From contig CM030366.1 of NCBI GenBank assembly GCA_017893485.1, positions 49,679,896-49,743,895 of the forward strand: DNA of 64,000 bases. Reading direction: 5' to 3'. Below the pieces are notes generated by a model that worked only from the letters and a program-made list of their open reading frames with translations, searched no databases and was not told the origin of the DNA. Below, piece by piece: positions 56,297-64,000 of the stretch. The position numbers and the translations under genes are program-made. How positions within the stretch are numbered: position 1 is the first letter of the stretch; each line of letters begins with the position of its first letter. The stretch comes from Hemerocallis citrina (taxonomy: Eukaryota; Streptophyta; Magnoliopsida; Asparagales; Asphodelaceae).

Positions 56297-57130
56297 TTAG
56301 GCAAGATTTTGTTTCCGTTGAATGAGCGGAGCGACTTTGGGTGAGGGATTCAAGTTTATTACTGTGTTATAACGAGAACTAGTATGGACCTGGTGAGAGA
56401 TGATGTAGCAGATTTGGAAGTTCTTGGTAGAGACGTTTTTGGCAGTAGCTTTATGTTTGTTTACAGTCTTAGAATTATTGTGATTGCTTTCTGATGGTAG
56501 CTCTATGGCGTCGAGGGGGAGAACCGAGCCCCCTATTGTAGCGGTGTAGCATGTTCGTGCTGCATGTTGGCTTCCTATAGCTTGGCCTGTGGCAGCTGTT
56601 GTTGGGAACTTCATTTTCATGTGAAATGCGGAGACAATTGCATGGAATGCCGCTAGATGGCCAAATATAGCATTGTATGCAGCTTTGACATTGACTACCA
56701 TAAAGTCTAGTGCTTCTGTTTGAATAGTGGGGGCTTTCCTTGCTGTTACATCTAGTGTGAAGACTCCTTCTACTTGGACGGAGACACTGGAGAATACATG
56801 GAGTGTGTAACCGGCTGGCTTAAGTCAGTTACGAGAGAGCTTGAGAGCCTCGAATGTGGCCATGAAAAGGAGAATACTGAGCGGCATTTGTCCACCAGGA
56901 TGCGGCGTACCTCATAATTCACCATGCAAAGGTTTATGACCAATGCGTCGCAATGAGGTATTCGGATGCCTTCTAAGTCCTTGTCGGGAAAAAATATTAG
57001 GACCTCGGTGTTTTGGATAGGCAGAATGTTATCTATGGAGTTGACTTCCCAGACGAAAGATTTGCGGGAGGAGTTGGAATCTCCCCCCATCGGGCCTCCA
57101 TGAATGGAGTGGAGGACGGCTATGTGTTCA
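56297..57130 (-). pseudogene. Protease region and conserved tail of the complete Tat-like element
   Basis: Minus strand. 'FFPDKDLEGIRIPHCDALVI' and 'VNYEVRRILVDKCRS' are the region before and around the protease active site; the usual Asp-Asn-Gly-Ser-Ser is replaced by Asp-Lys-Cys-Arg-Ser, so it cannot be active. After a frame change comes 'MVVNVKAAYNAIFGH' and 'HMKMKFPTTAATGQAIGSQH', then the Ser/Asn-rich tail 'DAIELPSESNHNNSK', which matches 18060-18120 of the second element. RT should follow but does not; the frame decays after 56297 into the 'GGCCAGCCACTA' sub-repeats. Confidence 0.75.
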
Positions 57131-57139
57131 GAGTCTTGT

Positions 57140-58795
57140 GATTCTTATGACCTCTCTTGAGGCTTTTTAGCCCCCCGGGGCAGAGGATTTTTGGCGTTGT
57201 TATCTTTCTGAACGAAGTTGGAGAGATGGTCCCTGCAAATCAGGTCTTCCAGTTATGCTTTAAGGGCTGGACAGTTTCCAGTAGTGTGTCCATGATCTAT
57301 GTGAAATGCGCACCACTTATTTTTATCTCTTCCCCTGCTAGACGTTGACATCGTGGAGGGAGAGCAAATTATTCCGTCCTTCTCAACTTCCATGAGAATG
57401 GCTGATACGCTTGCACTGAGATGAGTGAACTTGTCGAAGCATGGCACTAGAGTTAGACAGCACTGACCTGCGCCGTTTTTCTGAAACTCCCTAGGTTCTT
57501 CCTCGCTTGTGTCCTTCCGTTTGTTCCCGAAAGATAAATCATTCTTGCTTTGAGGATAGAGAGTTTCCTCGACACTGATGTACTTGTCACTCCTTTCGAG
57601 GAGCTCAATGGAACTTTTGGGTGACTTTTTTACGAGGGAGGCTTTTAGGTCTTTGTTAGTGACGTTGTGGCAAAAAGCTGTAGCTACCAAAAAAGTGTTC
57701 AAGGAGGAAATTGACCTTGCTTCAGTTGTAAAGCGTTTGACAAAGTCTTTCAGCAGTTCTCCATCTCTTTGCTTCAGTTCTAATAGAGAGACACTTGTTT
57801 TTTCAGCCTTGTGGCTAGTAATGATGTGCGCAACGATAAGTTCCTCGAGCTGATCAAAAGAGAATATTGATTCTGGATTCAGGCCCGAATACCATTTTCT
57901 TGCTGATCCTTTCAGTGTTTCAGGAAATGTTCGACACATGTGCGCATCGGTGGCGTTATAGACCATCATGAGTATTTTGAAGTTCTCAATATGGTCGGTC
58001 GGGTCTGATTTTCCATTATAGGATTCGAATTGAGGAGCTTTGAAGTCTCTTGGAATGGGTGTATCGATGATGGTTTTGCTGAAGGGAGGTTGACTAGGGC
58101 GGTAGGCCCTGCTGGAGCGGTTTCTCTCATTCTTCATTTGTTCTAGACGATCTTCTACTTCTTGGATACGGCGGAGGACTTGGTCGTCCTTCCTTTGGGA
58201 TCCAGTTGAGTCGGTGGATCCTTCGTTAGGGGGCAGCCCCAGATCTTGACTCCCTTGGATATCATGGAGAATGTCGAGCTTGAACTTATCCAATTCGGCG
58301 CTAGTGACTGGGGCATTTTTCCCTCTGTTCTGCACAGGAAGCCTTCGGCTCGCACGAGTTGAGCTCCTTATTATTGGGCACCCCCTGTGAGAGCAGGATT
58401 TCCTTGATCGTTGTCTAGGAAATGTGTTCTCTGGTTCGCTTGATGTCCCGAGCGGGGGGCCTCAGATCGGGTGCGCCTCTCATCCAATTGGATTTGCAAA
58501 TCGGGTCTTTGTTGCCTGCCACTAATGATCTGGCAGAGATCTCTAGACTCCTGAGGGCTTTGCGAGGCCGTTGAATCAGTTGAAGCATTATGGACTGAGA
58601 TGTGGTCGCACTGAGAATGTTGTTCATGACGGTTTTGTCGGGAACCCCCCTGTGCCTCTCCGTTGCAAGGAGAGCGATTAGGCTGTCGGGGTGACTGTTG
58701 AAGAGGAATCAAATCTTCCGTAGGAAAGGCTGGTTGACAAAAAGAATTAGTGCGGCGCTTGAGTTCGCGCCTCTGCCTCTTAGTCTTAATGACAT
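57140..58795 (-). pseudogene. Gag of the complete Tat-like element, nearly intact core
   Basis: Minus strand, ATG at 58795 after the primer-binding site, with an Arg-rich start. A stop soon after and frame changes break the first 150 codons. The core is open for 360 codons (58335-57253): a Gln/Pro-rich spacer, then the retrotransposon gag domain 'PIPRDFKAPQFESYNGKSDP' to 'ELKQRDGELLKDFVKRF' at about residues 90-200, and a zinc-binding 'WCAFHIDHGHTTGNC' near residue 345. Gag could still be made from this ORF. This is the best-preserved protein of the family in the window and the reference for the broken copy at 12674-13447. Confidence 0.8.
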
Positions 58796-58825
58796 GGTGA
58801 TAAGTCTTACTTTGTTGTGTAGTTT

Positions 58826-58844
58826 TTCACAGACGGTGCCAATC
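58826..58844 (-). promoter_or_regulatory. Primer-binding site of the complete Tat-like element
   Basis: On the minus strand GATTGGCACCGTCTGTG follows the 5' LTR end directly. 'TGGCNCCGTCTGTG' is typical just after the 5' LTR of plant Tat/Athila elements. Confidence 0.75.
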
Positions 58845-59489
58845 TGTTGCTGGTTATTTCGGTGTGGGAGCAAACAGATAGTGAGTTAATAATTGATGGA
58901 AACTACTACGAGGCTGACCTGTGACTTTAACCGTTAAAGACAGTTAGAGCTCCTGGGAATGAATCTCGATCGTTGATTGTCCACTGTGATCTGAATTCGA
59001 CGGTTGCTGATGTGGCCGATGGACCTGCGAAAAGCCTTAAACACCAGGGGTTGGTCCTGGCGACAGACCCTCCGACGCTCAATTCAGAACCAGAAAGTGA
59101 GAGAGAGTAAGAGAGTGAAAACTGGAAAATTGTTGATTACCTCATGACGGTAGAGGGGGATGGGTATTTATAGGCCCGAGAGACATTTCTAGGGATTGAT
59201 TTGTGTCCGTTGGATCGATTTAAATTTCTTCTCTCTTTCATGTCTCTCCCCTTCAAGAGATAACATATCCTTGTTAGGGGATAAAAGATTTGACTCCTAA
59301 CCTTCTTGGGCAGGGTGTCTCTCCTAGTGGGTCTAGTCTGTCACTTTTTATAGGCTTGAAAGAAGTCCATGTCTTGGAGTGGATCCAGACCTGTAAAAGA
59401 GGCCTATGATGGTTAATCTGCCTGTAGATGCTTTGAGATCTGTGCAGGAATTGTACGACTCTGATCTGCTGCGGTTTTTAGCATCATCA
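58845..59489 (-). mobile_element. Tat-family 5' LTR (645 bp)
   Basis: On the minus strand it begins TGATGATGCTAAAAACC and ends ACCAGCAACA. TATA box CTATAAATACCC at 59178-59167, then 'TTGAGCGTCGGAGGGTC'. It differs from the 3' LTR by scattered substitutions. Confidence 0.85.
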
Positions 59490-59904
59490 CATGAGTTGTT
59501 GAGCATAGATTCCAAATCAAAATCAAGAAGTAGAGAGAGAGACTACCAGCGATGAGAGAGAAAATGGCGAGAGAGAGAGACAAGTTGTTGCTACTGGAGT
59601 TGGCGCGCAAGGAGGAAGGGAGAGGAGAGGAGACGACGATGATGTGACAATGGCGGGGCATGGCGGGGGGTTTTCGTTCGTGAGCGGGAGAGAGAGTGAA
59701 AGTGAGGGAAAGTGAAATTTTTGGGGGTGCGTGGGGATATTTTAGCCCCCTGCCCTCGCTTTTCCAGTAGAAACGCCAGGATAGCCTCCCTATACCCCAG
59801 TGTTCAGTTGAAACGCCGGTGTAGGGACTGTATTTTCCAAAACAAAAAAAAATTTAACAAGCTTCTACCCCGGTACGCCGGGGTAGCCCCTTTTTGTTGC
59901 AGTG
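59490..59904. mobile_element. Right end of a second CACTA-type element
   Basis: The end TTTTTGTTGCAGTG (59891-59904) is, reversed, CACTGCAACAAAAA. Next to it are 'AAACGCCGGTGTAGGG' and 'CCCCGGTACGCCGGGGTAG', the same subterminal words as in the 48990 end. A GA-rich leader-like zone precedes it (59510-59700). Its left terminus is not identified. Confidence 0.65.
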
Positions 59905-60244
59905 AGTTGTGTGCGCTCATGTAGAAATGCTTGCAGGCCGCATAGGAAAATAGAAAAACAGCCCCAACAAATTAAATTTCTTCAAGATTTATTAGGTTCT
60001 TAACTGTTTTATCGAAAATGAAACAATAAAAGCAACACTAAAACCGTGTACTCGAATTAATAACTGATCTCTGTGCCCATTCATTTCTTGCAAAACGACA
60101 TTGTTGATACAATACACAACCATCTCCCACTCTCTCCTCGCAAAATCGTGATAAAAAGGGAGTGCACATGCAAACGAGATAAGTGTTTGAATATGCATCA
60201 TCATGAAAGTTGAGAGTGGACCAATAGGTCAATATCTCGATGCT

Positions 60245-60252
60245 TATTTAAG
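60245..60252 (+). promoter_or_regulatory. TATA-like box of the NPF gene
   Basis: TATTTAAG, about 150 bp before the start codon. A leader with a tandemly doubled 'CTTCATCTTCACT..TAATTAATTTC..CTCTCTC' segment (60286-60370) follows. Confidence 0.5.
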
Positions 60253-60397
60253 CAACTAACTTTGGGCACTACTGGTGGTATCTCTTCATCTTCACTTATT
60301 AATTAATTTCCTCTCTCTCTCTCCCTTCATCTTCACTAGGTAATTAATTTCAATCTCTCTCTCTCACACACACTCACTGTTAAGTTCAGCAAGTGAA

Positions 60398-62862
60398 ATG
60401 GAAGCAGCCAAAGTTCACACAGAAGATGGTTCAGTTGATCTCCACGGCCGACCCGCTATTGCCTCTAGAACAGGAAGATGGAGAGCTTGCTCCTTCTTAG
60501 TAGGTAATTAATTAAAATCAATACTTAACGTCATGATCAAGATTCTAATTCCATATATTAAGATTGCTGGACATTCACCATGTGTTTTTTAACCTAATTA
60601 TTTTGTTACTAATTATTTGTGTTCTGATAGACATGTAGTAATAAATCATTCAGTTATATTTTACTAAGTTTCAACAAGCACCTTAAAGGAGTTTAAAAAA
60701 ACTAGAATAAGATCCATCCATCAATAACAATATTGACAATTATAATAAATCCTTTTAGCAAAGGAGTTTTTTATTATTTATCACCCTTCTTAAAAAGATT
60801 GTTGGGATTTAGTAAGATAAATTTTCTCTATGAAAACATGAAGAAGAAAAGCAAGAGAACAACATTAATGATTAGTGACAATTCCATGCCTTGACAATAT
60901 TATTTGAGTTAGAGTAGCATAGAATTGTTTCCTTGATCGTATAGTTTAATTTGCATATATATAGGGTATGAAGCATTTGAGAGGATGACATTCTACGGGG
61001 TAGCTTCCAACTTGGTGGTGTATCTGACCACCCAATTGCATGAGAACACGGTGGCATCAATCAGGAATGTCAATAACTGGTCAGGTTCGGTATGGATCAC
61101 ACCCATTCTTGGTGCCTACATCGCTGATACTTACCTGGGTCGCTTCTGGACTTTCACCCTCTCCTCTCTCATTTATGTTCTGGTAAGTTGGTGAGACAAC
61201 TTATATTCAATTCTGCCAATTCTCTTCCATCTGTTATTTTGAAAATACTATATTATTGGAACGTACAGTTCACTTGTATTTCTTTTTTAAGATTCCCAGC
61301 CATTGTCATGATAATCATTATCAATGAGTACAATATTACATATGTGCTAGGTCATGTGAACAATTTCAGTGCTCTAACTCTCTCTAGTTATGATAGTAAA
61401 ATTAATAGTAACAGGAACCGTTTGGCTACAATAGAAGATAATTTAAGTGCTCAAGACAATAAAGTAATCTTGTCGGAACATTCCTTTGCCCTGAAGCACA
61501 GGTGATTTCCGATGACATATCATTTTCAGTTACATAAAAATTTGAGACATTTGTTCTAAATTTCTAATTCAGGTCACAAGATCAATCATTATATATATTT
61601 TATGAGAGTTAATTGATAGTAAAGTTTCTCAAGTTTCATTGATTTCTCTTGAGAAAAAACGCCAAGTATACTACTTTCACACTATTAGGCTCAAACGAAG
61701 AGCCCATACAAAACCCTTTAGCATCAATTTTAAATCTAGATAGAATATACTTGGAATATTCCTTCAGTTAGTCCAAAGGTTCATACCCTCCATCGACAAA
61801 TATGTCCTGTCATCGTTGAGATAGAAGTTTTATTCATTAAGAGAGATGGCGGTGGAATACTACCCCTTCTGTCCTTTTTCTTTAACATTGAAAGTGCATG
61901 GTGTAGGCTTCCATTCATCTAGTTGGTGATAGTGATGGAGGCAATTAATCGAAGGAAAAGGATCCTTTCGTCTTCTTTATCAATTAAACAAAACCTGTGT
62001 TCCTAAAAAATTATGAAATATTTTAAAAATAATGAAAAAATTGCAATATCAATCTTATGTGATTCTAGCATAAAAGAAAAACCAAATGAAACAGAAAAAA
62101 TTACTTTGTGAAACATGCACATATTGTTCTTTGTTTCTTTTCCTCTTTTCAGGAAATTTTCGTTAGGAAGGGAACTAAAAATCATAAAAACACCAAATAA
62201 CTCGTTTTTTTCTCCATTTTTTCTTCTTTTTGTCAAACAACCATTACTTAGGCTTTGTGTTCATATATATTATATATTTATTTATTTCTGAAAAAAATTC
62301 AACAGGGTATGGTGCTCTTGACCCTAGCCGTCTCCCTACCATCCTTAAGGCCCACTTGCTCCGACCAAGTCTGCAACAAGGTTAGCCCTGCCCAAATAGG
62401 ATTCTTCTACGCAGCCCTCTATATAATTGCCTTGGGGGCTGGCGGTACCAAGCCCAACATTTCCACTTTTGGGGCTGACCAATTCGACGACTTCAACCCC
62501 CATGAGCGCCGCCTGAAGGACTCATTCTTCAATTGGTGGATGTTTAGCTCGTTCTTGGGAGGTCTTTTGGCTACCCTCGGGCTAGTCTATGTACAAGAGA
62601 ACATGGGCTGGGGGCTGGGCTTTGGCATTCCTACAGCCGGGCTCATGGGCTCCTTAGTTATATTTTATTTCGGGACGCCATATTATCGACATAAGGTGAG
62701 GAAGACGAAGGGTCCAGCCAGAGAGGTCGGTAGGGTTTTGGTGGTGGCATATGGCAACAGACTATTTGAACTACCTAATGACCCAGAGGAGCTTCATGAG
62801 CTGGAACCACAGTGTTATGTGGCTGCTGGGAAAAGGAGAGTGCACCATACTTCAGTGTTTAG
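60398..62862 (+). CDS. NRT1/PTR-family transporter, NPF5-type (5' half; exons 1-3)
   Basis: Exons 60398-60503, 60965-61182 and 62306-62862 with GT-AG introns (donors GTAATT, GTAAGT, GTAATA) give 293 codons without a stop; the family has about 570-600 residues, so the last exon(s) lie beyond the window. The start is the first ATG after a CT-rich leader and opens 'MEAAKVHTEDGSVDLHGRPA', typical for the family. 'VGYEAFERMTFYG' carries the ExxER motif of helix 1, used for proton coupling. 'VNNWSGSVWITPILGAYIAD', 'GAGGTKPNISTFGADQFDDF' and 'FFNWWMFSSFLGG' are conserved transmembrane-loop motifs. The protein would be a proton-coupled plasma- or vacuolar-membrane carrier for nitrate, peptides or related solutes; the subgroup (NPF5.2/PTR3-like) is by resemblance only and the substrate cannot be inferred. 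A CACTA end lies 494 bp upstream. Confidence 0.85.
61183..62305 (+). other. NPF intron 2
   Basis: 1123 bp, AT-rich, GT-AG. No transposon or other feature recognised. Confidence 0.7.
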
Positions 62863-64000
62863 GTAATACATTATTTTGCCTTTTTAGCATGAGCAATGCA
62901 TGATATATAAGTTTCACTGCAAATCTCACTACTCCTTTGAGAAGACTTCGAATTATATGCGTTGAAGGTAATTTTTAAATTTATTTATTTATTTATTTTT
63001 GATCATATTAAAAATATATTATTGAAAATAAGATATAAATCAATATGGAAAAAGAAAGTTCTAGATATAGTTTGACCTAGAAGTGAAAGTTCATTGGGAG
63101 ACATTGAGGTTTAAGCTGATAGCGTAGCTAACCAATGGCTAGGAATTTGCATGCAGAATAGCGCACTACTGGTCCCGAAGAATCTAATCTAAAAAATTTT
63201 GTTCGGGACTTTCGACACTTTTTAGTTATCTTTTTTCGTGGAAAAAGGTAAGACGAATATGACCTCATTAGAGCATCCACAGTCGTTGAGGGTCAAAATA
63301 TGCATAAATAGATAAATGAATATAGCAAAGTTACGTTTTGCTGTAGTCGTTGACTGCTATTTTTTACCTTTTTAAATTAAAATAATAACAGACGGTACTT
63401 CATGTGCCGTCGAAGAAGAAAAAAAATTAAAAAACATTTTAAAACAGTGGGACGACACTTCAAGCTCCGTCGGAGGAAAAAAAAATTATAAAAAATGTGC
63501 AACGGCACTTCAAGTGCCGCCGGAGAGAAAAATTTGTCCTCGAAGTGCAAATAAAAAACTACTAAAAAATTATAAAAAATTACAAAAATTTTTCAGAAAT
63601 TACGAAAAAAAACAAAAAATTACAAAAAAATGGCAAAAAATTGCAAATAAAAACCTACAGGGTGGGACGACACTTCAAGTGCCGTCCAAGGGAGAGGTGG
63701 GTTTTTTTGGTTTTTCTATTAGGAAAATAATTTTTTTTGGTGGGACGACACTTCAAGTGCCGTCCGACCATTAAAAAAAATTTTTTTTTTGGTGCGACGG
63801 CACTTCAACCTCCGTCTCTCATTTATCCATATTTCTCATATCCATTCTCATTTATGACAATCTCCTGTAACGAAATATGCATAATATGCATATTTGGCCA
63901 ATGACTGCAGTGCAGTTTTTGACCAAATATGCATATTATGCATATTTAGAAAATGGCTGCGGATGCTCTTATCTTTCATATAAAGGAACGATTCATTTCA
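62863..64000 (+). other. NPF intron 3 (continues beyond the window)
   Basis: Starts GTAATACA. AT-rich to 63267, then a MITE (63271-63968). No further exon is visible up to the edge. Confidence 0.6.
63271..63968. mobile_element. PIF/Harbinger-type MITE with six internal hairpin motifs
   Basis: Ends GAGCATCCAC and, reversed, GAGCATCCGC; flanked by TTA on both sides (63268-63270 and 63969-63971), the 3-bp target of PIF/Harbinger (Tourist-like) elements. 698 bp. Inside, six copies of a 21-bp motif GACGRCACTTCAAGTGCCGTC occur at 63391, 63451, 63501, 63666, 63744 and 63796. The right end also has a large inverted repeat of 'AAATATGCATAATATGCATA'. No coding. Confidence 0.75.

Larger units (their letters stand above)
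50005..59489 (-). mobile_element. Complete non-autonomous Tat-like element: gag and protease only, with tandem arrays
   Basis: LTRs at 50005-50647 (3') and 58845-59489 (5'), read on the minus strand. Flanking 5-mers are CAAGA (50000-50004) and CATGA (59490-59494), possibly a target duplication with one mismatch. In transcription order: 5' LTR, primer-binding site, gag (58795-57140), protease and tail (57130-56297), 'GGCCAGCCACTA' sub-repeats (56060-55970), array A (55920-54890), linker, array B (54110-53390), array C (53390-52250), a 1.6-kb 3' part, polypurine tract and 3' LTR. No RT, RNase H or integrase. The order is the same as in the + strand element at 11.9-38.5 kb. Confidence 0.85.

Noticed and set aside
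60992..61060. Minus-strand ORFs across the NPF exons
   Set aside because: They are shadows of the spliced NPF reading frame.

Overview
The window is a transposon-dominated stretch of a flowering-plant nuclear genome, probably a eudicot. The signs are plant Ty3/gypsy (Tat and Tekay lineages), Ty1/copia, CACTA, hAT and Harbinger elements with plant primer-binding sites, GT-AG introns, and fragments of plant genes (NRT1/PTR transporters, BCCP, MED15-like, SNF2 helicase). Only one plausible functional host gene is seen: the 5' half of an NRT1/PTR-family (NPF5-type) transporter at 60398-62862 on the + strand, running off the right edge. Species cannot be told from the sequence.

Layout. (1) 1-~11.5 kb: 3' part of a Tat-lineage element: end of pol, a 113-bp tandem array, a decayed spliced ANTISENSE gene (9929 down to 1871, own TATA box) split by a 4.8-kb solo LTR (4984-9763), then a 57-bp minisatellite (10381-11527). 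(2) ~11.9-38.5 kb: a second Tat-like element on the + strand that encodes only gag and protease-like sequence, followed by ordered tandem arrays A, B and C. It is split by a minus-strand solo LTR (13659-17606), a Tekay chromovirus with both LTRs (18885-30597) and two more solo LTRs (32157-35425, 37177-38312). (3) 38.6-40.07 kb: intron-less fragments resembling MED15 and an NPF8-type peptide transporter. (4) 40074-43806: gag-only copia sequence arranged internal-LTR-internal-LTR. (5) 43807-48990: CACTA-type element carrying exons of unrelated genes (BCCP biotin domain, SNF2 helicase) with introns retained, plus a hAT MITE. (6) 48991-59904: remains of a second CACTA-type element, split by a complete 9.5-kb minus-strand copy of the gag/protease-only Tat family (50005-59489). 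(7) 60.2-64 kb: the NPF gene, with a Harbinger-type MITE in its third intron.

Main points. Two copies in opposite orientation show the same gag-protease element lacking RT/RNase H/integrase, with the same A-linker-B-C tandem order, so this is a family structure and not a chance deletion. Every kind of tandem unit in the Tat-type elements contains short inverted repeats, a few with matched changes in both arms. The Tekay element has two precise GT-AG intron-like interruptions in gag/protease, and its TAG stops all look like CAG-to-TAG changes. The elements are mostly decayed; no intact autonomous transposon is seen. All family assignments come from reading motifs and translations by eye, without database searches.
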